Of a stretch of DNA of 64,000 bases, positions 55,878 to 64,000 are shown piece by piece (the first letter of the stretch is position 1; each line of letters starts with the position of its first letter). The notes beneath the pieces are model-generated. The model saw only the letters and a list, made by a program, of their open reading frames with translations. It was not told the DNA's origin and ran no database searches. Origin of the DNA: Comamonadaceae bacterium (GTDB lineage Bacteria; Pseudomonadota; Gammaproteobacteria; Burkholderiales; Burkholderiaceae_C); the NCBI GenBank assembly GCA_027490925.1, contig JAIXXF010000031.1, positions 22,618 through 86,617 of the forward strand, written 5' to 3'. The position numbers and the translations under genes are program-made.

Positions 55878-58874
55878 TCACGCAGACGCGCCCGCTTGTG
55901 GCGGGGCCTTCGGTGGCACTGCACCCGGGTGATACGTCGAGTCAAAGACCATATCGGTCAGCCAGCGCTTGAAGCTGGGGTTGTCGCTGAACTGCTTGAA
56001 CAGCTCCGTGTGATCGGAGATCAGCTCCAGCACCACGCGATTCAGCGCCTTGTCGTGTTCCAGCTTCGCGTTCTGCTTGTCGGAGTTGGCCTGCGCGTTC
56101 TGGTAGGCCTTGTCCTGCGCGACGCGGGCAGGAATCTCTTCGGTGATGACCTTGCGAATCTTGTCGCCGTCCTTCCACTCAATATTGCCGAACATATCGT
56201 TGAAGGCTCTGATGATGTTCGACAGCTTGTCGATTTCCGGCGTGCCGCCACCACCGCCGCCACCGGGAGGAGGTGGTTCGATGAGCGCATCCGCGTCGTC
56301 CATCGACATCTTCAGTGACGCCTGTGCCTCCACACGATAGCTGTCCATGTCGATGGCTTCCAGCACACCCTTGGAGAGGTCTTCCTCCTTCGGAGCAGGG
56401 AGTTTGGGGATCAAAAAGTTCAGGAAGATCGCCAGCTTTTCCCAGGCCGGGTGGCCGTAGGTCAAGATCGCCGCAAGAAAACCGTAGCTGCGCACGAAAG
56501 CCTTGGCCTTGCCCTTGAACTCGACCTGGCCGTCTTCGTCCAGGGTGTCGATGTACTCGGCAACACAGGTGTCGAGAATGGGATCGAGCTTTTCCCGGTC
56601 TGCGCCGGTGACGTAGAGCGCCACCAAGTCCTCGACCTGCTGCCAGCTGTACACCTGCTTGGCATCGAGGTCGTTCTTCAGGTCGTGCAGCTTGTTCGGG
56701 TCAGTTTCGCCGGTCTGGATCGTGGCGCGGTAGTAGTCCTGGAAGGCCAGCTTCACTGCTTCGGCGTTGTCGGCGAAATCCAGCACGAAGGTGTCACGCT
56801 TCTGCGGGTGAGCCCGGTTCAGCCGTGACAACGTTTGTACCGCCAGCACGCCTGCCAACGGCTTGTCCACGTACATCGTGTGGAGCAGCGGCTCGTCAAA
56901 GCCGGTGACGAACTTGTTGGCGACGATCAGGAAGCGATACGGGTCTTGCTTGAGCTTGGACGGGATGTCCTTGCTCGGGAATTCGTTGAGGTCGGATTCG
57001 GTCCTCCTGACGCCGCCGATTTCGAAGTCGCCCGAGTACGCCACGATGGCCTTGAACGGGCTCTTGATCGTGACAAGGTAGTCCGACACCTCGCGCCAGT
57101 AGTCGATGGCCCGCGCGATGCCACTGCAGACGATCATGGCCCGCGCCTTGCCGCCGATCTTGTGCTTGGCCGCCACCTGCGCGTTGAAGTGATCGACCAT
57201 GATCTCGGCCTTCTTGCGGATGGCCTTATCGTGGGATTCGACGTAGTGGCGGATCTTCTTCAGCGCGCGCACTTTGTCGAAGTCCGGGTCGTCCTCCACC
57301 GTCTTGGCGACGTGATAGAAGCTGTCCACCGACGTGTAGTTCGCAATCACGTCGAGGATGAAGCCCTCCTGGATTGCCTGCTTGGTGGTGTAGGTCAGCT
57401 CCTCCGGCGAGCGATAGCGCGCTTCGCCGCCCTCCATGTAGCGCTCGCCGAACAACTCCAGCGTCCGGTTTTTCGGCGTGGCCGTGAAGGCAAAGTAGCT
57501 GGCGTTCGGCAGCATCTTGCGTGACTCGATCAGCTTATTGACGGCGTCCTCGACGGATTCGTCGTCATCCTCATCGTCACCCGCCGCGCCCGACAATGCC
57601 ATATGCATCTTGGCCGTGGTCTTGCCCCCTTGGCTGGAATGCGCCTCGTCGATCAGCAGTGCAAACTTCTTGCTGCTGAGGTCGCCCAGCTCATCGAGGA
57701 TGAACGGGAACTTCTGCACCGTCGTCACGATGATCTTCTTGCCCTTGCGCAGGAAGGTGCGCAACTCGGCAGCGTCCTCGGAATGGCCGAAGATCGACGC
57801 TACGTGGTCGTAGCTCTTGATGGTGCGGGCGATCTGGGTATCCAGCGCACGGCGGTCGGTAATGACAATGACCGAATCGAACTGGGCCAGCATCGCATCG
57901 GCGGCAGTCTTGAGCTCGACCAACTGGTGGGCCAGCCACGCGATGGTGTTGCTCTTGCCGCTGCCCGCCGAATGCTGGATCAGGTAGCGCCTGCCGACCC
58001 CATCCTCGCGGGCGCGGCGCAGCAAGGCACGGACGGTACGCAGTTGGTGAAAACGCGGGAACACCTGCTTGCGCCGCTTCTTGCCCTTTTCGTCTTCCTC
58101 TTCCACCACCTGCGTGAAGTTTTCGATGATGTTGGCCAGCGAGTCCTTCTGCAGCACCTGCTTCCACAGGTAGTCGGTTTTCAGGCCGTGCGGGTTGGGC
58201 GGGTTTCCCGCACCGCTGTTCCATCCCTGATTGAACGGCAGGAACCACGAGGTCTTGCCGGTGAGGTGGGGGCAGAACCGCACCTCGGCATCGTCCACCG
58301 CCATGTGCGCCACGCAGCGCCCCATCTGGAACAGCAACTCAGCCGGATTGCGGTCAGTCTGATACTGCGTGATGGCGTCGGCAACGGTTTGCTTGGTCAG
58401 TGAGTTCTTCAGCTCAAAGGACATCACCGGCAGGCCGTTGATGAAGATGGCCATGTCCAGCGAGCGCTGCGATTCGTCGTTGCTGTAGCGCAGCTGCCGG
58501 GTGACGCTGAAGATGTTCTTGCCGAAGTTCTCGGCAGCGCTGACGTTGCCCGGCGTCGGCAGCAGCTTGTACAGATCAACGTGCGCCGGGCCGTGGCTGA
58601 CGCCCTTGCGCAGCACATCCACCACCCCGCGCTTGGCAATCTCACCCTGGAGGCGGTGCAGGAACTGCGTGCGCTTGATGCCTTCGCTCGCCAGCTCCAG
58701 CGCGGTGACGACCGTGGGCTGCGTGGCCTGCAAAAACGCCAGTAACTGCACCACATCCACCGCCACGTCGCGGTTGTAGTCGGTGGGCTGGCCCAGAACA
58801 AAGCCGCCGCTGGTGCAGAGGTCGCGGACGATCAGGGCTTCCAAGCCCTTTTCGCTGGTGTCAGTCGTCGCCAT
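55878..58874 (-). CDS. hsdR: type I restriction enzyme, restriction subunit HsdR
   Basis: A 998-residue motor/nuclease subunit. The N-terminal nuclease domain (about 60-200) shows MSFELKNSLT, a PD-(D/E)xK-type ExK site. The helicase domain has Walker A QHSAGSGKSNT, LLIDEAHSSQGG and TATPKN, with later motifs FVTGFDEPLLHTM and LSRLNRAHPQK. The C-terminal domain (about 790-998) contains a poly-Pro/Gly linker (PPPPGGGGGGG). ATG 58874 (MATTDTSE) is best spaced from GGAGG and lies inside the hsdS end. The stop is only eight bases from the IS21 right end. Confidence 0.94.
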   Translation of the reverse strand: MATTDTSEKGLEALIVRDLCTSGGFVLGQPTDYNRDVAVDVVQLLAFLQATQPTVVTALELASEGIKRTQFLHRLQGEIAKRGVVDVLRKGVSHGPAHVDLYKLLPTPGNVSAAENFGKNIFSVTRQLRYSNDESQRSLDMAIFINGLPVMSFELKNSLTKQTVADAITQYQTDRNPAELLFQMGRCVAHMAVDDAEVRFCPHLTGKTSWFLPFNQGWNSGAGNPPNPHGLKTDYLWKQVLQKDSLANIIENFTQVVEEEDEKGKKRRKQVFPRFHQLRTVRALLRRAREDGVGRRYLIQHSAGSGKSNTIAWLAHQLVELKTAADAMLAQFDSVIVITDRRALDTQIARTIKSYDHVASIFGHSEDAAELRTFLRKGKKIIVTTVQKFPFILDELGDLSSKKFALLIDEAHSSQGGKTTAKMHMALSGAAGDDEDDDESVEDAVNKLIESRKMLPNASYFAFTATPKNRTLELFGERYMEGGEARYRSPEELTYTTKQAIQEGFILDVIANYTSVDSFYHVAKTVEDDPDFDKVRALKKIRHYVESHDKAIRKKAEIMVDHFNAQVAAKHKIGGKARAMIVCSGIARAIDYWREVSDYLVTIKSPFKAIVAYSGDFEIGGVRRTESDLNEFPSKDIPSKLKQDPYRFLIVANKFVTGFDEPLLHTMYVDKPLAGVLAVQTLSRLNRAHPQKRDTFVLDFADNAEAVKLAFQDYYRATIQTGETDPNKLHDLKNDLDAKQVYSWQQVEDLVALYVTGADREKLDPILDTCVAEYIDTLDEDGQVEFKGKAKAFVRSYGFLAAILTYGHPAWEKLAIFLNFLIPKLPAPKEEDLSKGVLEAIDMDSYRVEAQASLKMSMDDADALIEPPPPGGGGGGGTPEIDKLSNIIRAFNDMFGNIEWKDGDKIRKVITEEIPARVAQDKAYQNAQANSDKQNAKLEHDKALNRVVLELISDHTELFKQFSDNPSFKRWLTDMVFDSTYHPGAVPPKAPPQAGASA

Positions 58875-60276
58875 CATCTTCCTCCCCATCGGTATCTATT
58901 TCTTCGTCGCCGCCCAGTGCGGCCAAGTCTTCCTCGGCCACCACCTCATCAGGCCCCGGCACCCAGCCACGCACATCCACTTGGCCGGTGACGACATCGG
59001 CAATCTGCCGGTCGCGGTACTCGCGTATCAGTTTGATTTCTTCTTCTGCACGCAGGATGGCCTCTTCGAGTGGCTTGCACTGATCGGCAATCCATTTGCA
59101 GATAGCCTTTTGTTCTTCGACGGGAGGCAGCGCAATGACAGCGTTCTTTACGTCGTGCTTGCCGAGTGCGAAGCGCGTGACCCCGGTTGCCAGCACGTGA
59201 AACTGCTCGGCGATACGGGCAGACCCGATGGCGCGAAAAAGGAACTCACCCTCGATGCGACCGGGGTCTGGGCGTAGCAATCCAAGGTGGTAAGCGCAGA
59301 CCACACCAGGAAGCCCTTCCGGCACCCACGCTGGCACCGCGATGTCGTCCGGTGTTTCGGAATCCTTGGTGATGATCACGTCTCCTGCTTTCAGCGTGAG
59401 CCGCGCGATTTCCCCTGCCGTCGCAGTGGCGCGCATCAAGTCCATGTCGTCGGTGATCTTGTCGTTTTTGTAGACGTCTGTGTAGTTGCACAGGCGAACT
59501 GGAATTTCGTGATCATGCGAGTGCTTGTCCACACCACTGAAGCGCACATCGGCGACGTGCTTGAGCAGAGCAATATCCCAATGCCCTGGCACATCCCCCA
59601 GCCAATCGACACCGGAAGGCCTCAAGGCGACCGAGGCATTAAGCCCGCGCGTCACGGCGTGGTCGATGATGCGCAGCTTCTGCTCAGTGAGCAGGCCGAT
59701 GAGATCGCGCTTGGCCTTGATGAGGCGGGCAATATGGATATCCTGTGCCCGCAGGTAGGCGACGATCTGGTCTTGCTCGGGGCGCGGCGGAACCAAGGAC
59801 GGCATCTGCTTGAACTCGTCCCAATAGAGTCGGTTGCGGTCGGCCACGATGCCGCGTGAGAACTTGTTCACCTCGCGCATGTAAGCGTCGGTGCGGAACA
59901 AGTAGCTGAAGTAGGCGCTGTTGGCCTCCTCGAAGGGTTTGACCACCACGTAGGCGGGGCTGACCAAGCCATCGACGGGGGCGGGGCCGAGTGCGCCTTG
60001 CCACATCCGCATCATGTTGTAGGCGATGTCGCCCTTGGCTGCGCGCTTGTACTTCTCCTTCTGGCTCATCACCTGTTTGCGCTTGAGGTTTTCCATATCG
60101 CGCACACGCACGCCCGTGCGCAGGGACACCTCCAGAATCGGCAGGTCGGGGAAGCCTGTCTGCACCCGGTGCGCGAACAAACGACCGTTGCGCAGTACAC
60201 GCCAGCCACGTGGCACCCTTGGAGACCAAGGCAGTCCCGATTCTTGGTACGCGGGATACGTTGCCTGCGCTGCCAT
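58861..60276 (-). CDS. hsdS: type I restriction enzyme, specificity subunit HsdS
   Basis: A 471-residue DNA-recognition subunit with two target-recognition domains, each followed by a conserved helical spacer (EQDQIVAYLRAQDIHIARLIKAKRDL, core QIVAYLRAQ, about residue 180; EEQKAICKWIADQCKPLEEAI, about 395). TRD2 starts at PSGVDWLGDVPGHWD. It decides the methylation/cleavage sequence. ATG 60276 overlaps the hsdM stop by one base. The acidic C-terminal tail (DTDGEEDDGDD) is unusual. Confidence 0.92.
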   Translation of the reverse strand: MAAQATYPAYQESGLPWSPRVPRGWRVLRNGRLFAHRVQTGFPDLPILEVSLRTGVRVRDMENLKRKQVMSQKEKYKRAAKGDIAYNMMRMWQGALGPAPVDGLVSPAYVVVKPFEEANSAYFSYLFRTDAYMREVNKFSRGIVADRNRLYWDEFKQMPSLVPPRPEQDQIVAYLRAQDIHIARLIKAKRDLIGLLTEQKLRIIDHAVTRGLNASVALRPSGVDWLGDVPGHWDIALLKHVADVRFSGVDKHSHDHEIPVRLCNYTDVYKNDKITDDMDLMRATATAGEIARLTLKAGDVIITKDSETPDDIAVPAWVPEGLPGVVCAYHLGLLRPDPGRIEGEFLFRAIGSARIAEQFHVLATGVTRFALGKHDVKNAVIALPPVEEQKAICKWIADQCKPLEEAILRAEEEIKLIREYRDRQIADVVTGQVDVRGWVPGPDEVVAEEDLAALGGDEEIDTDGEEDDGDD

Positions 60277-62669
60277 CACGCCGCCCCCACGATCTTGTGC
60301 AGTAGTCCGTCGGTCTGTTCTTCCAGCTTCAGAATGTCGGCACGAATCTGCTCTAGCGTGCGCAGCGGAGTCGGTTTGTAGAAGTAGCGCGCGAACGAAA
60401 TCTCGTAGCCGATCTTCGTGGCGTCCATCGCAATCCACGCATCTGGCGCGTGGGGCAGCACCTCGCGCACGAAGAAGGCCTCGATACCACCGGCTTCCTT
60501 GAGCGGCACCTGCTCGGTATCGCGCAGGTCGGTGTCGGCCTCGTACTCGACCATGAAGCGATCCTTGCCCACGGTTTCCAGGTACGCCCCGTCGTAGCCG
60601 GGTTCGAAATGGTCGCCCGCCTTGAGCTTGCTGCGCTTGGCAATGACCGGCGGTGCCGACTCGTCGCGCCAGCTCACCGCCTTGTAAATGGCCTTCTTTT
60701 CGGGCGCGCCCAGCTTCTTGCCGTGCGCCTTCATCGTGGCGTCGAAGCGGCTGCGGAACTCGTTGTGGTCATCGAACACGCCGTCGCCCAGTTCCTGCTG
60801 CGCCAGCTTGGCCGTTTCCAGCAGCATCTTGTCGCGCAGCCACGTCGCCGGGTCGAGCAGCTTCTTGCGCCGCTTCTCCGGCACCGCTTTCTTGGTGATC
60901 TTGGTGTCTTCGTCGTCCGACTCGTCGTCGGCGTCCTCGTCCCCGTCGTCACCTTTCAGCCACGCTTCCATTTCGGGCTTGAGTTTGGCGAATTCGGTGT
61001 ACAGCTTGTCGCCGTGCTTGGCGTACATCTCGCTGCGCAGCGCCTCGTCACCGGTGGCAAAGCGCAGGCTTTCGATGGCGCTGCGCTTAAGCTGGCTTTT
61101 CAGTCGCAGCGGGCGTTCAACGGTGATCTTCCAGTAGCCGAAGTCGGCGTTGTCGAACCACTTGCATTCGGGCACCGCCTTCGCTGCGTCCGCATCGGCG
61201 GGCGGCTGGTCGAGGTAGTGCTTGAGGATGCGGTCAATGTCCGCTTCCGCCAGCTCGCAGTTTTTCTTGCCGAGGTTGCGCCGCATTGGCTGGAACCACT
61301 GCGAGGCGTCAATCAGTTGCACCTTGCCCTTGCGATGCGCGGACTTCTTGTTGGCCAGCACCCAGATGTAGGTGGCGATGCCGGTGTTGTAAAAGATGTT
61401 GAGCGGCAGGGCGATGATGGCTTCGAGCCAGTCGTTCTCCAGCACCCAGCGGCGGATGTTGCTCTCGCCCTGGCCTGCATCGCCGGTGAACAACGCCGAG
61501 CCGTTATGCACCAGCGCGATGCGGCTGCCCAACGGTGTGTTGTGCTTCATCTTCTGCAGCTTGTTCACCAGGAACATCAACTGCCCGTCGCTGGAGCGGG
61601 TGATGAGCTTGAACTCGGCATCGCCGCCGTGGTTGACGATGAAGCGCGGGTCGCTGAACTCCTTCTTGCCGCCCATCCGGTCGAGGTCGGTCTTCCAACT
61701 CTTGCCATAAGGCGGATTAGAGATCATGAAGTCGAACTCACGCGAGCGGAACTGATCGGCCGACAACGTGGACTTGTCCGCGCCGCCGACGATGTTCTCG
61801 GCCTCGTCGCCTTCGCCCTTGAGCAGCAGGTCGGCCTTGCAGATGGCGTAGGTTTCCGGGTTGATCTCTTGCCCGAACAGGTGAATCGAGACTTCCTTGT
61901 CGTGGCTTGCGGCCAGTTCCTGGAGCGCCTCGTCCGCCACGGTGAGCATGCCTCCGGTACCGCAACTGCCGTCGTACAGCAGGTAGGTTCCGGACTGGAT
62001 CTGGTCGGCCACCGGCAGAAACAGCAACTTGGCCATGAGGTTGACCACGTCGCGCGGGGTGAAGTGTTCGCCAGCTTCTTCGTTGTTTTCTTCGTTGAAG
62101 CGGCGGATCAGCTCCTCGAACACCGTGCCCATGCCGTGGTTGTCGAGTGCGGGCAGCTTGATTCGGCCATCCGCATCCTTGACCGGCAGCGGAGAGATGT
62201 TGACCTCAGGGTCAAGGAAGTCCTCGATGAGGTAGCCGAGAACGTGCGCATCGACCAGCGTTTGGATCTGGTCGCGGAATTTGAACTTGGTCAGGATTTC
62301 CTGAACGTTGGGTGAGAAGCCGTCGAGGTAGTCGATAAAGTCGTCGCGCAGACGCTGGCCCGCGCTGCTGGCCTTGAGCTTGTCGAGCGTAAAGTCGGAG
62401 GTGTTGTAGAACGCTTGGCCTGCCGCCATCCGCAGTGCGCCGTCCTGTTCGGCCACCTTGTGCGTGTCGAGAAACCTCTTGCGCTCCAGCACCGCCTGCT
62501 TGGTGGATTCCAGCACGGCATCGAGCCGCCGCAGAACGGTGAAGGGGAGGATCACGTCGCGGTACTTGCCGCGCACGTACACGTCGCGCAGGCGGTCATC
62601 GGCAATGTTCCAGATGAAGTCGGCTACCCACTTCAGGTTGCTTTGGTCTTGTTGTTTTACGGGTTTCAT
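60276..62669 (-). CDS. hsdM: type I restriction enzyme, methyltransferase subunit HsdM
   Basis: A 797-residue N6-adenine methyltransferase. The N-terminal helical HsdM domain (about 8-150) leads to SAM motif DGSCGTGGML and catalytic NPPY (in ISNPPYGKSW). The C-terminal region is long (ordinary HsdM is about 500-550), with an acidic linker (GDDGDEDADDESDDED) around residue 570 and a further 200-residue domain that includes YEISFARYFYKPTPLR, as in the larger HsdM group. It starts in a four-base overlap with the upstream DUF262 gene. Confidence 0.94.
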   Translation of the reverse strand: MKPVKQQDQSNLKWVADFIWNIADDRLRDVYVRGKYRDVILPFTVLRRLDAVLESTKQAVLERKRFLDTHKVAEQDGALRMAAGQAFYNTSDFTLDKLKASSAGQRLRDDFIDYLDGFSPNVQEILTKFKFRDQIQTLVDAHVLGYLIEDFLDPEVNISPLPVKDADGRIKLPALDNHGMGTVFEELIRRFNEENNEEAGEHFTPRDVVNLMAKLLFLPVADQIQSGTYLLYDGSCGTGGMLTVADEALQELAASHDKEVSIHLFGQEINPETYAICKADLLLKGEGDEAENIVGGADKSTLSADQFRSREFDFMISNPPYGKSWKTDLDRMGGKKEFSDPRFIVNHGGDAEFKLITRSSDGQLMFLVNKLQKMKHNTPLGSRIALVHNGSALFTGDAGQGESNIRRWVLENDWLEAIIALPLNIFYNTGIATYIWVLANKKSAHRKGKVQLIDASQWFQPMRRNLGKKNCELAEADIDRILKHYLDQPPADADAAKAVPECKWFDNADFGYWKITVERPLRLKSQLKRSAIESLRFATGDEALRSEMYAKHGDKLYTEFAKLKPEMEAWLKGDDGDEDADDESDDEDTKITKKAVPEKRRKKLLDPATWLRDKMLLETAKLAQQELGDGVFDDHNEFRSRFDATMKAHGKKLGAPEKKAIYKAVSWRDESAPPVIAKRSKLKAGDHFEPGYDGAYLETVGKDRFMVEYEADTDLRDTEQVPLKEAGGIEAFFVREVLPHAPDAWIAMDATKIGYEISFARYFYKPTPLRTLEQIRADILKLEEQTDGLLHKIVGAA

Positions 62670-64000
62670 GACGCCTGCCCTTGCATCGCTGTTGTGGTGT
62701 CAGGCGCTTTGCTGACTGAATCGGTCGGTTGCACCGCAAGGTTCCAGTGCGTCTTGAGTACGCCGACGAGGCGCTTCTGCCGATCAATCAGCAGTGCTGG
62801 TGTCCACGAGCCTTCCGACCGCACTTCTTGCGTTAGCACGAAGGGTGATGCGGTGCCCTTGCCTCTGAAGTAGGCGTCCTTCTTCTTGGCAAAGTCGTAG
62901 TTGCTGGCAGACGAGTTCTTGTTCCTGTCCAGCGGAACCAGATTGGCCAGACGGTGCGTCCAGCCATCGCGCTCGTCTTCATCCGGGAACCACTTGATCC
63001 AGTCCGAACCTTCGGGCGGGGTTTGCGGCAGGACGTGTTCCAGAGACACGGCATCTTGGAGCTGCACGCCGGGGGCGCGCACCAAGGACTCAAGGCGCAA
63101 GACCAGCGCCATCCGTGCCTTGGGCAGATCGTCGTACACGTCTCCATCGAGTGCCGCGACGAACTTGCGCTTTTGCGCGTCTGTCAGTGCCAGCGTGGTG
63201 AGCGCAGCCAGATCCCCCTTGAAGGTCTCCGGTTCAATTTCCTTGGTGAGCGCGGCGTATGTTTCTATGCGCTCGTTGATGCCCACCTTGGTGACCAACA
63301 GGAAATAGGTCATGCGTTCCAGTGACTGGAAAAACTCTGCGAGCAGTTTGGGTTGCTGCCGGAAGCGCTTGAAGTAGACCAGTGCCGGGGGCACCCAGTC
63401 CTTGAAGTCCACGCGGTTGAGCCAAGACAGGTGTTCGTTGATCGTCTCGGCGTGCTCTGTGGCTTCAAAATCGGCATCGCGCACAAAGTCCCACACTTCG
63501 GCATAGGGTTTGATGACCTTGTCGACGAGATCGATAGGGGTCTTGTACTCGGTGACGTGTTCCTGGAACTCCTTGACCAGGATGTACTTCTGCTTCTTCT
63601 TGGCGTAGATGCTGCGGATGTGGCCGAACAGGTCGCCGAAGGCTTCGCGGCCCAGTGCAGTCTCGATGCGGCTCCACTCTTTGGCGTAGGCGCGGCTCTT
63701 GACGTCGCCTGCCGTGGTGCGGATCAGGCCCAGCACCTGCGCCTTGATGATGTCGATGGGCGCGAGGTCGAGCCCCCGGTTGTTTAGCACCGAAAAGATG
63801 CGGTACGCGGCTTCGAGGTCGGGCGTGGAGATGACAACCAGAGAGCAGTCGTTGGCGAGGAACTGCCACAGCGCAATGAGGTCGGCAGGCGGAAGCGCCT
63901 TGGCCTTTTCGAGCAGCAGCGTGGCGTTTTCACGGTAACGCAGACGGCTGTCTTTCAGCTTGTCCGTACTGGCGACCAACTGTGCGATGCCACCCGGCTC
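62666..64000 (-). CDS. DUF262/DUF1524 (GmrSD-like) protein, start beyond the window
   Basis: At least 445 C-terminal residues; the frame is open to the right edge. A DUF262-type segment RIFSVLNNRGLDLAPIDIIKA is visible (core LNNRGLDLAPIDI), then a helical middle. A DUF1524 HNH-like end follows with SLEHVLPQTPPEGSDW (His) and LANLVPLDRNKNSSASNYDF (cited as RNKNSSASN, Asn residues). GmrSD proteins are NTP-driven endonucleases of modified DNA. The stop overlaps the hsdM start (ATGA), so it is part of the restriction operon. Confidence 0.85.
   Translation of the reverse strand, partial: EPGGIAQLVASTDKLKDSRLRYRENATLLLEKAKALPPADLIALWQFLANDCSLVVISTPDLEAAYRIFSVLNNRGLDLAPIDIIKAQVLGLIRTTAGDVKSRAYAKEWSRIETALGREAFGDLFGHIRSIYAKKKQKYILVKEFQEHVTEYKTPIDLVDKVIKPYAEVWDFVRDADFEATEHAETINEHLSWLNRVDFKDWVPPALVYFKRFRQQPKLLAEFFQSLERMTYFLLVTKVGINERIETYAALTKEIEPETFKGDLAALTTLALTDAQKRKFVAALDGDVYDDLPKARMALVLRLESLVRAPGVQLQDAVSLEHVLPQTPPEGSDWIKWFPDEDERDGWTHRLANLVPLDRNKNSSASNYDFAKKKDAYFRGKGTASPFVLTQEVRSEGSWTPALLIDRQKRLVGVLKTHWNLAVQPTDSVSKAPDTTTAMQGQAS

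Larger units (their letters stand above)
49260..64000. mobile_element. integrated genomic island at tRNA-Val, extends past the right edge
   Basis: Just after the tRNA 3' end the DNA carries a leftward tyrosine integrase, an excisionase-like gene, small unknown genes, two IS elements and a restriction operon. The first 2.5 kb are clearly AT-richer than the backbone. The left attachment site should be the tRNA 3' end; the matching right copy is not within the window, so the island exceeds 14.7 kb. Confidence 0.72.

Overview
The window is high-GC DNA with the gene content of a Burkholderiales betaproteobacterium, most likely Comamonadaceae. The clues are a BktB-type thiolase, 3-hydroxybutyrate dehydrogenase, an RhlE helicase with a long RG tail, DUF6502/DUF5666 proteins, a TAXI binding protein, and a dispersed intergenic repeat (AGCCC...GCTAT-loop-TAGC) of a kind I associate with this family. 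Positions 1 to about 49.2 kb are chromosomal backbone. From the 3' end of a tRNA-Val(GAC) at 49.26 kb to the right edge lies an integrated island, AT-richer in its first 2.5 kb.

Backbone, left to right. 0-4.8 kb: a metal (probably zinc) uptake locus with an FtsX-type permease, small exported proteins, DUF3299, a His-rich protein and a ZnuD-like TonB receptor. 4.9-9.4 kb: an AEC transporter, pdxH, an xdhC/mocA-like molybdenum-cofactor pair, gloA and a thioesterase. 9.5-17.9 kb: two signalling units. One is an HD-GYP regulator, a family-3 binding protein and a PAS histidine kinase. The other is an OmpR-type two-component pair divergent from an exported protein, a PepSY protein and a cytochrome b. 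18-23 kb: rhlE, ettA and a TAXI protein. 23.6-30 kb: copA and a CopZ-like chaperone flank an unusual module made of a PERAER-repeat exported protein, a predicted beta-barrel protein, a DUF6502 protein and a frameshifted DUF5666 lipoprotein. 30-49 kb: hydrolases, MFS, an OmpA lipoprotein, an acyl-CoA ligase, a core-MetE protein, a cupin, an MDR reductase, a two-gene ergothioneine pathway (egtB, egtD) with DUF427 and a 2OG-Fe dioxygenase, bktB, an intradiol dioxygenase, a pseudouridine synthase, 3-hydroxybutyrate dehydrogenase, a hydrolase and relA.

The island (49.26 kb to beyond 64 kb, leftward) has three tiny overlapping genes, a tyrosine integrase and an excisionase-like gene. Next come a decayed IS66 element and a complete IS21-family element. 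Last is a tightly overlapped defence operon running DUF262/DUF1524 endonuclease (cut by the window edge), hsdM, hsdS, hsdR.

The strongest candidate for something undescribed is the 26.2-29.5 kb module. Three inverted repeats of identical architecture (AAATGTG, 7 bases, CACAT) sit upstream of the PERAER-repeat gene (two copies) and directly upstream of the DUF6502 gene (one copy). This suggests a small self-regulated envelope system. A second notable point is that one copy of the dispersed repeat appears to encode the signal peptide of the small exported protein at 1374.
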